From Bin5 sp963662575 (GTDB lineage: Bacteria; Chloroflexota; Anaerolineae; Caldilineales; Caldilineaceae), in assembly GCA_963662575.1 (NCBI GenBank), contig OY759723.1, forward strand, positions 3,844,001 through 3,908,000: DNA of 64,000 bases. The letters run 5' to 3'. This document shows positions 34,541 to 44,278 of this stretch, in pieces. Positions within the stretch are counted from its first letter, which is position 1; each line of letters starts with the position of its first letter. The position numbers and the translations under genes were made by a program. A model generated the notes under the pieces. It saw nothing but the letters and a program-made list of their open reading frames with translations. It was not told where the DNA came from and did not search any database.

Positions 34541-35458
34541 TCAGCCTTTAATGCCGGTCAATGCAATACCTTGCACGAAAGTCTTTTGCAAGAAGAAGAA
34601 GAGTAGAATGATCGGCAGCGTGATCATCACTGAAGCGGCCATCAGCAAGCCCCACTCAGCGCCGTACTGGGTCTGATACTCGTAGATTCCCAGCGACAGT
34701 GTGTACAGTTCCTGATCGCTCAGATAGATAAGAGGCCCGATATAGTCGCGCCAGCGGGCAATGAATTCAAAGATTGCGACCGTAGCCAGGGCAGGCTTGG
34801 AAAGAGGTAGGAGAATCGAGTAGTAGATTTTCAACTCACTCGCGCCGTCGATGCGGGCTGCTTCCGACAACTCCATCGGAATGGTCATGAAGAACTGCCG
34901 CAAAAGAAAGATGTACAACGCACCGCCAAACCAGTGCGGCACGATAAGTGGCAGCCAGGAGTTTACCCAGCCGAGTTTCGTGAATACAATGAACAGTGGA
35001 ATCAACGTGACTTGAAATGGTAGCATCAGTGTCGCTACCGTCAGAATAAACAAGAAGTTTCTGCCTGCCCAGGGAATGCGAGCGAGGCTATAGGCTACCA
35101 GGGACGAAGAGAGCAATACGCCTATCGTGGACAGCACCGCTATAGAAAGCGTATTGCGAAGATAGAGGAAAAAAGTAATGAATGTAACAGCGTCAGGGTA
35201 GTTGGACCACTGAAGCGGGGAGGGAAATATGACTGGTGGGTAGGCGTAAAACTGAACGTCAGGCTTCAGAGAGGTTGAAAGCATCCACAGGAAGGGCAAG
35301 GTAAAAATGATGGCTGCTGGAATCAGACTTGCATGGATAAAAATGCTGCGGACAATCCCGCGTACGCGCTTTGCAAACATACGTCTGGCGTGATCGTTGG
35401 CAAACTGTGGCTGTACTTGCTGGCTATCTGCGACCATGTCAGTCTTCGCCTCCTGCAT
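34541..35458 (-). CDS. Sugar ABC permease, MalG type (importer 1)
   Basis: A 305-residue permease with about six helices and the coupling motif MELSEAARIDGASELKIY characteristic of carbohydrate permeases. It starts 20 bases inside the end of the MalF-type gene. With that protein and the Tat-lipoprotein receptor at 36637 it makes importer 1; no ATPase gene accompanies it. Confidence 0.93.
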   Translation of the reverse strand: MQEAKTDMVADSQQVQPQFANDHARRMFAKRVRGIVRSIFIHASLIPAAIIFTLPFLWMLSTSLKPDVQFYAYPPVIFPSPLQWSNYPDAVTFITFFLYLRNTLSIAVLSTIGVLLSSSLVAYSLARIPWAGRNFLFILTVATLMLPFQVTLIPLFIVFTKLGWVNSWLPLIVPHWFGGALYIFLLRQFFMTIPMELSEAARIDGASELKIYYSILLPLSKPALATVAIFEFIARWRDYIGPLIYLSDQELYTLSLGIYEYQTQYGAEWGLLMAASVMITLPIILLFFFLQKTFVQGIALTGIKG

Positions 35459-36374
35459 AGAAGACCCACAGCCGCGCCGAACGGAAAATGATCAGGGTTA
35501 CGACCAGGGTAAACATGAAGAGAAGCCAAGCCATCGCCGAAGCATATCCCATTTCCAAGTATTGGAACCCAGTCTTGTAAAGATAGATCGAATAAAACAG
35601 AGTCGTGTTCGCAGGAAAACCAGTTCCACCCGTCATAATGTAGGGGATGGCGAAGAAGTTCAGCGCCCCAATCACCGAGGTTATCAGATGGAAGAAGATT
35701 ACCGGCGTAAGGATAGGTAAGGTCACGTTCCTGAACTTGGACAGGAAGTTGGCGCCATCAACGTCAGCGGCGTCGTACAGATCCTGGGGAACATCCTGCA
35801 GGCCAGCGAGATATAAGATGATCTGCTGACCGATGATCCATAGCGCGAGTAGAACAAGTGTCGGCTTTGCCCATTCAGCGCATGTGAGCCAACATGGCCC
35901 ACGCGAACCGAAGGCTCTGAACGGGGCCGCTATCAGACCATTGTGCGGTGTAAAAATGAATATCCAAACCAACGCCAACGCCACTTCTGGAACAAGGGTG
36001 GGAAGAAAGTAGATAGTGCGATAAACAACCTGTCCCCGAATTTTGGCATTCAGCATCAGAGCCAATCCAAAAGCTAAGACAATGGCCAAGGGGATCGAGA
36101 CTACCGCGAAATATACTGTATTATTAACCGCCGCAACGAAGTCCCCGTCCTTCGTAAAAAGCTCGATGTAATTGTCTAACCCGACCCATATGGCATTTTT
36201 TACGCCATTGTACTTGGTAAAACTATAGTACGCCGACGCCACGGTTGGATAGATCCAAAAAGCAAGGAGGCCGAAAATCCAGGGCGAAGCAAATAGCAGC
36301 CCGTTTATTGTATGGCGGGTTCCTTGGGAAAGACGGCGGCGGGGCAGGCTAGTTGAAGAAAGGGCAGTTGCCAT
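35439..36374 (-). CDS. Sugar ABC permease, MalF type (importer 1)
   Basis: A 311-residue permease (from 36374) with the coupling region VPQDLYDAADVDGANFLSKF and about six helices. I prefer the ATG at 36374: a longer frame starts at 36440 but that ATG is inside a strong hairpin (36428-36453) and the extra 22 residues are not conserved-looking. No good ribosome-binding site is present at either. It forms the channel with the MalG-type partner. Confidence 0.9.
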   Translation of the reverse strand: MATALSSTSLPRRRLSQGTRHTINGLLFASPWIFGLLAFWIYPTVASAYYSFTKYNGVKNAIWVGLDNYIELFTKDGDFVAAVNNTVYFAVVSIPLAIVLAFGLALMLNAKIRGQVVYRTIYFLPTLVPEVALALVWIFIFTPHNGLIAAPFRAFGSRGPCWLTCAEWAKPTLVLLALWIIGQQIILYLAGLQDVPQDLYDAADVDGANFLSKFRNVTLPILTPVIFFHLITSVIGALNFFAIPYIMTGGTGFPANTTLFYSIYLYKTGFQYLEMGYASAMAWLLFMFTLVVTLIIFRSARLWVFYAGGED

Positions 36375-36427
36375 AATGGTATTGTGAGTGCCGTGCTGGG
36401 CTGCCGGCGTTCGTATGGTAGAAGTCA

Positions 36428-36453
36428 GGTAGCGGCCCATTTGAGCCGCTACC
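36428..36453 (-). promoter_or_regulatory. Intercistronic hairpin between SBP and MalF-type gene (importer 1)
   Basis: Perfect 9-bp arms (36428-36436 and 36445-36453) with an 8-base loop. It lies 184 bases after the binding-protein stop and 54 bases before the permease start. Confidence 0.65.
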
Positions 36454-36636
36454 CTTCACTACAGTTTCTTGCTGTATTCCGTCAATTGAATATGTTCTGG
36501 TTGCCACTGCCACACCACAGGAAGAGCCAGTTGCAACTGAGCCAGAACCGCTTCAAATCTCTTGAAGATGACGGAAAGTGCTTGTAACAATGGTCGCTTT
36601 TAATTCAGCCAGAGCGAACGATTCGCAGTTGCCCGA

Positions 36637-38007
36637 TTAGCTGAAGAATCCGATCTCATCAAGACCTTCGTTGATCTCTTCGTCAATGTCCAACAGCGCC
36701 TCTTCCGGAGTCTTCAATCCGTGCGGGATTTCGTCGCGGAAGGCCTTGACCTGCAGGTCCCACAACTTGGAGCCCAACGGAATCGGCGGGCGGGCATGCG
36801 AAACCGGCAACAGGTCCATGAAGACCGCGTGCAGCGGATCTTCGCGGAAGAATGGATCTTCGGCAGCCGTCTTGATCGTCGGAATGTGGAACGTATCCTT
36901 GTTGTACTTGAGCTGGCCTTCGGGGCCACACAGGTAGAAGCAGGCGTCAAAGGCTGATTCTACATCGTCATAGCCGAAAGGCACCGCCCAACTCCAGCCG
37001 CCGGCCCAGCTTGCTCCCGGGGCGGGGCCGTCAGGACCCGGCATTGGCACGACGCCGTAGTTGGTGTCAGGCTTGTAGCGATGATGCTGCGCAACCTTCC
37101 AGTTGCCGCTGCAGGTCATCGCGCTCTGACCGGTCCAGAAGTAGTCGTTCTCGCCGCGGCAGTTGCCACCGGCGCAGGCCGCGAGCATGGCATCAACGTC
37201 CTGTATGCCGATTTCGTCGATAAAGGACTTGACGAACTGCATTGACTCAATATTCTTGGGATCCGCAAAAGTGATGCGGCGATCATCGTCCTGGAACAAG
37301 CCGCCGAAGCCGAAGCCCCACGTGTAGAGCCACGCCTGATCATAGATCGGGTTGAAGCCGTAGCGAGTGACCGCGCCCGTGTTGTCGCGAACGGTCAGGG
37401 CTTCGGTGACTGCCATCAGCTCATCCAGGTTGGAAGGCGGCGAAGAGGAATCGACACCGGCCTCTTCCATGATATCCATGTTGTACCACAGGGCGCGCGT
37501 GTCAGTGTCGAACGAGAGCGCGTAAATGCCGCCCTTGTAAACAGTCTCGTCCCACGCGAAGTCGAAGTAAAGCTCTTTGGTGACACCGGCGGCTTCGGCG
37601 AAGTCGGTGATGTCGGTAAAGAAGCCTTCGTGGGCGAACTGCGGCACCGTGAAGCGGTCAGCATAGTGGAGCGCCGGGGGCGTACCGCCTGCAACTGCCG
37701 TGAGCAACTTCTCGTCTGCCTGGCTGCCGGCCGTACGGGCGATGTAGACAAACTCGAGCTCAACATTCATCGTGTTCTGCTCGTTGTAGATGTCGATGAT
37801 TTCCTTAATCGACTCCTGCGCCAGGTCCGTCATACGTGACCAGGCTTCCAACTTCTTGGTCTCCATCATTGCATCGCCATCTCCGCCGGACGCTGCAGGG
37901 GCAGCCGCGGGAGCGGGGCAAGCCGCCAACAGGGCGGCGCTTGTTGCCAGGCCGGAGACCTGCAAGAAGCGACGACGCGACAACATACCTTGTTTCTGGG
38001 TGGTCAT
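36637..38007 (-). CDS. Sugar ABC substrate-binding Tat lipoprotein (importer 1)
   Basis: A 456-residue family 1 solute-binding protein. A Tat motif SRRRFLQ (10-16) precedes a lipobox LLAAC (Cys30), so it is exported folded and lipid-anchored. The mature part has the usual two-lobe layout with TAVAGGTPPALHYAD and the conserved VSHARPPIP near the C terminus. An excellent GGAGG site lies 11 bases upstream. Some relatives bind glycerol-3-phosphate or disaccharides; the ligand here is unknown. Confidence 0.93.
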   Translation of the reverse strand: MTTQKQGMLSRRRFLQVSGLATSAALLAACPAPAAAPAASGGDGDAMMETKKLEAWSRMTDLAQESIKEIIDIYNEQNTMNVELEFVYIARTAGSQADEKLLTAVAGGTPPALHYADRFTVPQFAHEGFFTDITDFAEAAGVTKELYFDFAWDETVYKGGIYALSFDTDTRALWYNMDIMEEAGVDSSSPPSNLDELMAVTEALTVRDNTGAVTRYGFNPIYDQAWLYTWGFGFGGLFQDDDRRITFADPKNIESMQFVKSFIDEIGIQDVDAMLAACAGGNCRGENDYFWTGQSAMTCSGNWKVAQHHRYKPDTNYGVVPMPGPDGPAPGASWAGGWSWAVPFGYDDVESAFDACFYLCGPEGQLKYNKDTFHIPTIKTAAEDPFFREDPLHAVFMDLLPVSHARPPIPLGSKLWDLQVKAFRDEIPHGLKTPEEALLDIDEEINEGLDEIGFFS

Positions 38008-38395
38008 TCAGTCAGTCCTCCATGTGAGATATGAAATGAAGTGTACAATCTTTCCGGAGATGGATACGGCGTATTGGCCTACAACTCCGAAATGCCTAAG
38101 GCGCGTTGCCCTCGGAATCAGTTAGGCAATCCTGCCTCCCAACTGCACCTTCTGGGCATAGTGCGAAGCCTCGCAGGATTTCCCGCCGAGGCCAGCAAGC
38201 AACTGTGGCGAAAAACAAACAGACGCTACACAAATGTGGGAGCGCAAACAGGGGGAATTGCGCAATCGCACGCATAATAACCTTGAAAACCCGTCAAGTC
38301 CAAATTTTCAATGTTGCGTTACGCGATTCCCGCGCCAAAACCTTTCGACTGATACCGTCGCGTCTGGCTTGAGAGATTCTCACACCCGTTACGAG
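38008..38395. other. 388-bp leader region of importer 1
   Basis: No gene supported. A minus-strand promoter candidate at 38274-38303 would give a leader of about 260 bases. The leader can fold a bulged hairpin at 38168-38192. No known riboswitch was recognised. Confidence 0.5.
38274..38303 (-). promoter_or_regulatory. Promoter candidate for importer 1 operon
   Basis: Minus strand: TTGGAC (38298-38303), 18-base spacer, TATTAT (38274-38279). Confidence 0.5.
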
Positions 38396-39787
38396 CTAAC
38401 GCTGCCACACTTCCTGAGCCTCCTTCGGCGCGTCCAACGCTTGCAATTGCTCGATAAACGCGGAATGCAGATCGTCTGCAACGTCTCTGTGCTCTTCCAC
38501 CAAGTTTGTCTCCGTCGACGGGTCAGCTGACAAGTCGAAAAGCTGTTTCCCACCGTAGGAGCCAACCGGCGCATAGGCCCATCGCTCCGTATAAAGCATC
38601 GGCGTAACGCGATTCGCAGGCAGCGCGCCATCTTCCAGTCGGGTGTAAGTCGCCGACACGACGCTCTCATGGAGAGGAGCGTTGTTCTCCCCTCGCAGGT
38701 GCGGCGCGAACGAACGTCCGTGCATAGGTTCCGGCGTCTCAACCTGCACACCTGCCAGATCCATCAGCGTCGGCGCAATGTCCGCAGGCCGTAGAAGGGC
38801 ATCAACTGTGCGGCCTCCCTCGAGGCCCGGCGCCGCTACCAGGAATGGAATATGGACAATCTCCGGATAAAGCGGCCAGAACCGGTCATCGTTCTTGCTG
38901 ATGTTCGATTTCCCGGTGCGGTTGTGTTCGCCCAGACTGAATCCGTGATCGGACATAAACACCACGATCGAGTTGCGCCAGAGGTCCAGGTCGTCAATCT
39001 TTGTCAGTATGCGCCCCACCCACCGGTCCACCAGCTCCGCCTCCGCGCAATAGTGGGCGCGCAGATTACGCAGTTCCGCTTCGGTATAGTCACTAGCCTT
39101 CCCATAATTGGGATGCAGCATGGGCGGGCCATCGTAATCGGGATCATAGCGGCGCACCATATACTCCGGTGGGTCCCAGGGTTCGTGCGGGTCAAAGAAA
39201 TCAACCCAGAGGAAGAATGGACTGTGCTGGTCGTTCTCCTCCAGCCACTCCACCGCCAGCTCAGCCGTACGCGGCGCAAACCGGTCGATCTCCCGGTACC
39301 AGCGGCGGTTAATCCACGCGTGGAGGTCGATCAGATTGCGCCCTTGAAAGTGGTTCCCGATGTTTCGGGTCTTTTCGTCGGCCATCGCTTCTTCGATCGG
39401 GTGATTCATCCCGATGAAATAGGTATTGCCCTCTTGGCCGGGTAGCGTATGCGCACCATCGAACCCCTCGAAAAACGCCGCCCGCACGAGGTGTGGGCAG
39501 TCCCCCAACAGCTGGCTGACGTATCCCGCCTCACTAAGGATCTGCGGCAAATGATTTGGACTGCTCCGTCGCCGATCCTGCCATGGATACCATGGCCAGC
39601 CCACGCGCCCGGTCGTGAAGTCCGTTCGATGGGGTATCGTCGGGAAGCTGCCTGTGTACAACCTCGACAGGCTCACGCACCGCTCAGAAAAGCGGTCAAG
39701 ATGCGGCGTTCGCACAGGCATCGCCGCTGCACGGTCGAACAGATTGTCGTAGCGGAACGTATCGGAAATAATGACAATGATATTCAT
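38396..39787 (-). CDS. Sulfatase-fold hydrolase with Thr at the nucleophile position
   Basis: A 463-residue alkaline-phosphatase-superfamily protein with sulfatase architecture: IISDTFRYDN at the N terminus, VDFFDPHEPWDPP, and FMSDHGFSLGEHNRTGK with the metal Asp-His. Where sulfatases have the formylglycine motif C/S-x-P-x-R, this protein reads TIPHR, with Thr50 in place of Cys. Thr nucleophiles are used by phosphodiesterase and phosphotransferase members of the superfamily, so a phospho- or non-sulfate ester is possible, as is loss of activity. It lies 26 bases after the polysaccharide deacetylase. Confidence 0.88.
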   Translation of the reverse strand: MNIIVIISDTFRYDNLFDRAAAMPVRTPHLDRFSERCVSLSRLYTGSFPTIPHRTDFTTGRVGWPWYPWQDRRRSSPNHLPQILSEAGYVSQLLGDCPHLVRAAFFEGFDGAHTLPGQEGNTYFIGMNHPIEEAMADEKTRNIGNHFQGRNLIDLHAWINRRWYREIDRFAPRTAELAVEWLEENDQHSPFFLWVDFFDPHEPWDPPEYMVRRYDPDYDGPPMLHPNYGKASDYTEAELRNLRAHYCAEAELVDRWVGRILTKIDDLDLWRNSIVVFMSDHGFSLGEHNRTGKSNISKNDDRFWPLYPEIVHIPFLVAAPGLEGGRTVDALLRPADIAPTLMDLAGVQVETPEPMHGRSFAPHLRGENNAPLHESVVSATYTRLEDGALPANRVTPMLYTERWAYAPVGSYGGKQLFDLSADPSTETNLVEEHRDVADDLHSAFIEQLQALDAPKEAQEVWQR

Positions 39788-39813
39788 CTGAACTGTCCCT
39801 CGATTAGCCAGCG

Positions 39814-40710
39814 CTATACTTCCAGAATGTCCGGTCCTTCAACCGTGGCCGCCTCCTCCAGCGCACCCGACGCGGCCATCTCCCCCATCGTCGCAAAGGA
39901 CGCGCCCGGCTTGCGGCCCACATGCTCCGAAACTGCGTCGATCATGCGGAACGTGTGCTCGTAGTCGTCGGCGATTCCGTGCGTATGCATCAGCATAATG
40001 ACAATCGGGCTGTGCTCGCTGATCCGGTCCAGGTCCCGCCGCGCCAACTCGATGAACTCCTCGCTGCGCTGGCCGGACCCTCGCCACGTATATTCATTCA
40101 GGATGGGCACTTCAATGACATCGTCATACCATCGAAAGGGATGGTACGGAATGTTGTCGACCCAGTCCTGCGAGAGATCCCCGCCGTTATGCGGAAGATG
40201 TGCGTAACCGCTGCCGCTGATATACATGCAAGTGTGATACCCGATGCCGACCTCTCGCAGCGCGCTGAACATCGGCTTGGAGATGGCGCCGCACGGTGCG
40301 CGGAACACGGTCGGCTCAACCCCCAGGTCCATCGCAAAGACCTCCATTCCCTCCTCAATGCGGTCGCGCAAGTTGTCTACGGTATAGCGCGGCATTAGCT
40401 CCTCGCGGCGTTCATCGAAGTCCGACTGGAGAGTCGAAAGTATGGAGGTCGCCGGCCAGGCAGGCGGACCAAACTCGTAACAGTCGGCATGCGTCAAGCC
40501 ATGCAATTGCAGGTCGTGCCCTGCATCGCGGGCGTCTATCAGCGCGTCCTTCCATTCGGCCGTCATCGGTTTGCCCCCGCCTTTGGGAACCGTGAACCAG
40601 GTCGAACCCAATCCGCGCGAGCTGAAGAACTCGGTTGCGCGGCGTAGCGATTCCACCATCGCGCTGCCGCCCGAACCGGCATCGTCGATACTCCATGAAT
40701 AGGTCGTCAT
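39814..40710 (-). CDS. Polysaccharide deacetylase family protein
   Basis: A 298-residue NodB-type carbohydrate esterase. TYSWSIDDAG resembles the N-terminal metal-binding TFDDG box, with Asp-Asp retained; LQLHGLTHAD supplies the His-x-x-x-His motif, and FRAPCGAIS the later Arg-x-Pro block. It has no signal peptide, so it probably works inside the cell on an imported N- or O-acetylated sugar. The start at 40710 is 5 bases after AAAGGA; the ATG at 40716 overlaps that site. It follows importer 2 on the minus strand. Confidence 0.85.
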   Translation of the reverse strand: MTTYSWSIDDAGSGGSAMVESLRRATEFFSSRGLGSTWFTVPKGGGKPMTAEWKDALIDARDAGHDLQLHGLTHADCYEFGPPAWPATSILSTLQSDFDERREELMPRYTVDNLRDRIEEGMEVFAMDLGVEPTVFRAPCGAISKPMFSALREVGIGYHTCMYISGSGYAHLPHNGGDLSQDWVDNIPYHPFRWYDDVIEVPILNEYTWRGSGQRSEEFIELARRDLDRISEHSPIVIMLMHTHGIADDYEHTFRMIDAVSEHVGRKPGASFATMGEMAASGALEEAATVEGPDILEV

Positions 40711-40774
40711 AATCATCCTTTCCGGTTTGGCGTGTCTGTCGATCCAAAATACGTATTGAATCTCTTCTCGTCGA

Positions 40775-41635
40775 TTACCCTTTGACTGCTCCCACTGTAA
40801 GCCCTTCCAGGAAATAACGTTGTAAGAAAATGAAGACGATGACGAGCGGGACTACGCTCAGAAACGCAGCCGCGGAGGTGATACCGTAGTTTACCTGAAA
40901 TTCGCTGCGCAGTAGCGCCAGGCCCAGGGGAAGCGTGTAGAGGTTCTTGCTGTTCAGCACAACCAGAGGCCAGACCAGGTTGTTCCACTGGGCGGTAAAG
41001 ACCACAATCGACAAAGTCGCCAGGGCGGGCGCCGCCAGTGGCATAATTATCCGCCAGAACACGCCAAAATCGGAGCAGCCGTCAATCCGGGCAGCATGTT
41101 CCAGTTCCTCCGGTATAGTCATCATGAACTGGCGCAGTAGGAAAACGCCTAGCACATTGGCCAAAGCAGGAATAACGAGCCCGCCATAGGAGTTCAGCAG
41201 TCCCAACCAGTTGGTAATGAGAAAGGCGGGAATCAATAGCAATGCGCCGGGAATCATTATAGTAGCCAGCATCAAACCAAACAACAGATCGCGGCCCCAA
41301 AACTGCTTCTTGGCAAAGGCGTAGGCCGCCAGCGCGTCAATTACTACAGTTCCCACGGTAACAAGAACAGCCACCAGAATCGTGTTGAAGAACCAGAGAC
41401 TGAAGGGCAACTCATTCAAGATGTAAATGTAGTTGTCCCAGGCAAACGTTTCAGGAATCAGCTGCGGCGGGATAGAAATAAGAGTATACGTCTCTTTGAA
41501 CGAGGAGGAGAAAATATATAGATATGGCCCCAGCATGATTATTACCAGCACGGCCAATAACGCATGAATCAGGGTAGCCTGCGGTAATATTCTGAGAATC
41601 TTTTGCCATCTGAGGCTGGGATTGACCTGGGACAT
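40775..41635 (-). CDS. Sugar ABC permease, MalG type (importer 2)
   Basis: A 286-residue permease. The coupling motif IPEELEHAARIDGCSDFGVF is typical; about six helices are present. It forms importer 2 with the MalF-type gene 115 bases upstream and the receptor at 42839. No ATPase is encoded with it. Confidence 0.93.
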   Translation of the reverse strand: MSQVNPSLRWQKILRILPQATLIHALLAVLVIIMLGPYLYIFSSSFKETYTLISIPPQLIPETFAWDNYIYILNELPFSLWFFNTILVAVLVTVGTVVIDALAAYAFAKKQFWGRDLLFGLMLATIMIPGALLLIPAFLITNWLGLLNSYGGLVIPALANVLGVFLLRQFMMTIPEELEHAARIDGCSDFGVFWRIIMPLAAPALATLSIVVFTAQWNNLVWPLVVLNSKNLYTLPLGLALLRSEFQVNYGITSAAAFLSVVPLVIVFIFLQRYFLEGLTVGAVKG

Positions 41636-41750
41636 GGTTTTCTTCCTAGTGCTCTTGGCAGCGCCTATCGAATATTCAGTCGAGTTCCGACGTAATTCTG
41701 ACTTTGGTGAAAGTAGTCAAGGGGGCCGGTATCGCCTCTACATCGCCCTG

Positions 41751-42677
41751 CTATCTCTCACCTAACACGCGCATTTGCACGAATGAGATGGGCATGATTA
41801 TCAGCAGAAGTACGACACCCATAGCTGCCGCCATTCCGACCTGGCCGTAGCGAAACGCGTGATTATAGATGTACCAGACTATCGTTGCCGTGGAATGGAC
41901 GGGTCCGCCGTTTGTCAGCACGAAAACCGTATCGAAGAGTTGGAATGCCCAAATCGTACCCATCACTATCGAAAAGAGGATTACCGGGCGCATAAGCGGG
42001 ATCGTCACTCGGACTGCCACTTGAAAGGCGGTGGCTCCGTCGATGCGGGCAGCCTCGTGCAGCTCTTCCGGAACGCCCAGCATGGCAGCGAGGAAAAGAA
42101 TTATATGGAAGCCGATCCCGCGCCACCACTCAATCAGGAGGATGCCATATAGGGCGACGTCCGGATTGGACAGCCAGTAGATCTCGGGGACGCCTACCAG
42201 ACCCAGTAGATAGGTCAACACTCCATAGCGGGGAGCCAGGATATAGCTCCAAATCTGGGCTGTGGCCGCGGCCGAGGCAAGCAGGGGAAAGAAAACTACG
42301 GACCTGTAAAAGTCTTTGAAGCGTACGAGCTTGTTGCCTATCAGAAAAGCCAAGGCCAGGGCCGTGATGACCGCTATCGGCACAACCGAAACTGTGTACT
42401 GGAGAGAGTTTTTGAATACGGTAAGCGTTATGTTGTCGGTAGTCAGGCTGACATAATTCTGGAAGCCGACAAATGGTTTCACTGGAGCGACCAGGTCACC
42501 CTTCAGCAGAGACAGCCACAGGGCCCAAAAAAATGGCCCTATGTTAAAAACTGCAAACAACACCATGAATGGCAGGATGAATAGGTATGCGCTGAGGTTC
42601 CGCCTGACCGCAGAACGCTGCCAGAAACGCACAGGCACGGTGTGGCTTCGTACTGGAGACTCTGTGGCTGTAGTCAT
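41751..42677 (-). CDS. Sugar ABC permease, MalF type (importer 2)
   Basis: A 308-residue permease with SAYLFILPFMVLFAVFNIGP at the first helix and coupling motif VPEELHEAARIDGATAFQ. Start 42677 was chosen because the longer frame to 42770 adds residues that are not permease-like and approaches the intercistronic hairpin. It pairs with the MalG-type protein. Confidence 0.9.
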   Translation of the reverse strand: MTTATESPVRSHTVPVRFWQRSAVRRNLSAYLFILPFMVLFAVFNIGPFFWALWLSLLKGDLVAPVKPFVGFQNYVSLTTDNITLTVFKNSLQYTVSVVPIAVITALALAFLIGNKLVRFKDFYRSVVFFPLLASAAATAQIWSYILAPRYGVLTYLLGLVGVPEIYWLSNPDVALYGILLIEWWRGIGFHIILFLAAMLGVPEELHEAARIDGATAFQVAVRVTIPLMRPVILFSIVMGTIWAFQLFDTVFVLTNGGPVHSTATIVWYIYNHAFRYGQVGMAAAMGVVLLLIIMPISFVQMRVLGER

Positions 42678-42786
42678 AGGCCTTGCCTCAATTGCGACTG
42701 GATCTCCAGCAGGTGCTATTTGGAAACCCGGTTTCTGCCAAGTGTCGACCAGCGCCTTGCATTGTTGCATGCTCGCAAGATGTAAG

Positions 42787-42826
42787 GGCTGGACTGCAAG
42801 CGATACTCCTCGCTCGCAGTCCAGCC
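42787..42826 (-). promoter_or_regulatory. Intercistronic hairpin between SBP and MalF-type gene (importer 2)
   Basis: Perfect 11-bp arms (42787-42797 with 42816-42826), then a 1x1 mismatch and 5 more pairs (42799-42803 with 42810-42814) and a 6-base loop. It starts 13 bases after the binding-protein stop codon. No U-run follows. Confidence 0.75.
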
Positions 42827-42838
42827 GAGAAGAAGAGG

Positions 42839-44179
42839 CTACGCTCCCTCTTCTTCTCTCAGCATGTCGTTCACCTGAACGACCATGTCCTCCACTGCCT
42901 CTTCAACGGTGCGCTGGCCCAGAATGAAGGATTCGATCGAAGTGCTCTCGATATCCCAGAACTTGAAGATCCAGCCGCGGTACGGCCAGAAGAAAGTATA
43001 TTCCAGGGTGCCCTGCGCCGTTGTCAACACCTCGTCATCAGGATAGAAGTTGACATGGGGTGACACGCTCATGAACCCTAGACAGCCGATCCAGGAGGTG
43101 AGCAGATCAGGTGTGACCAGAGTCTCGATCACATCCCATGACTCCTGGGGATGCTCAGTCTTGGCGGCTATCGCCAGCATGCCGACGCCGCCGTAGCAGG
43201 CCCGTCCACGCGGCCCTTCAGCCGGCCCTGTGGCCATGCGAGACGCCCCCAGTCTGAAATCTGGCTTTTCGCTGCGGACCGAGTTGGCAAAGACGTTTTG
43301 GGCCGTGATCATGGCAATCTTGCCGTCGCGGAAATAGCCTCCCGCGCCCGGTTCCTGGCCGGAGATGGCGCCGGGCATCGCAATTTCGTATTCGTGATAG
43401 ATAGCGTTGAGGAAATTCCAGCCATCGTACGCTTCTTCCGAGTTGACGATACATTCGGTCAAGTCATCGTTAAACCAGTGCCCGCCAAAGCGGCGCGGCC
43501 ACTGCCCATTCTCATGCCAGCTCGCGGGATGGCCGCCAAACCCGTAGATGTCTTCCCCCAGTGCTGTGATGTCCTGGGAGATGCTAAGGAAATCCTCAAC
43601 CGTATCGGGCGGCGTATCCGGATCGTGTCCAGCCTGTTCAAAGAGGTCCTTGTTCCAGAACAAATTGGACCCGCCAATGATCCACGGGAATGAGTAGGTT
43701 GTGCCGTCGTACGTTCCCGGCCCCCAAGCGCGCTCGTAGAAATACGAACGGTCGAAATTGGTCGCCTCAATCATGTCGTCCAGCGGCATGATATGGCCGG
43801 TGTTTACAAAGCGGGGGAAAGACTCCGTCTGATAACTCACGTCCGGCCCTTGGTCGGCGGCAAACGCGGCAACAAACTTCTCGTTGTACTGTCCCCAGGG
43901 AACCTCGCTGAAGTCGACGCTGATCTCAGGAAGCATTTCTTCAAGCACATCCAACGTGGGCTGGGCGCAGAGCTTGGTCTCATCGCCTGCTGCCTTATGG
44001 GGCCCCTTCCACATCGTCAGCGTTACAACCTCCATCGCCGGCGCGCCCCCGCCTTCATCGCCGGCGGCAGGCACGGCCGGTGCACAGGCCGACAGGCCAG
44101 CACCAATCGTTGCCACCCCTGCAACTGTGGCCGTTCGAGCCAGAAAATCTCTTCTGGACAACTTTGTACCGGTAGCCAT
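42839..44179 (-). CDS. Sugar ABC substrate-binding Tat lipoprotein (importer 2)
   Basis: A 446-residue family 1 solute-binding protein. The Tat motif SRRDFLA (8-14) is followed by a lipobox GLSAC (Cys32) and a Gly/Ala linker. The mature domain has the typical VPWGQYNEKFVAAFAADQ and IIGGSNLFWNKDLFEQAG blocks. It is not close to the importer 1 receptor outside the signal region, so the two importers probably take different ligands. The gene follows DegT by 99 bases. Confidence 0.93.
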   Translation of the reverse strand: MATGTKLSRRDFLARTATVAGVATIGAGLSACAPAVPAAGDEGGGAPAMEVVTLTMWKGPHKAAGDETKLCAQPTLDVLEEMLPEISVDFSEVPWGQYNEKFVAAFAADQGPDVSYQTESFPRFVNTGHIMPLDDMIEATNFDRSYFYERAWGPGTYDGTTYSFPWIIGGSNLFWNKDLFEQAGHDPDTPPDTVEDFLSISQDITALGEDIYGFGGHPASWHENGQWPRRFGGHWFNDDLTECIVNSEEAYDGWNFLNAIYHEYEIAMPGAISGQEPGAGGYFRDGKIAMITAQNVFANSVRSEKPDFRLGASRMATGPAEGPRGRACYGGVGMLAIAAKTEHPQESWDVIETLVTPDLLTSWIGCLGFMSVSPHVNFYPDDEVLTTAQGTLEYTFFWPYRGWIFKFWDIESTSIESFILGQRTVEEAVEDMVVQVNDMLREEEGA

Positions 44180-44278
44180 GGTGGATTCCTCCTTGGCTTG
44201 CTGTGAGGAAACGCTAATGCGTCGCCTCTTCGGTTCAAAAAGGGTAAGATTGGCTTGTCAGGTTGGTAATTTGCTTCC

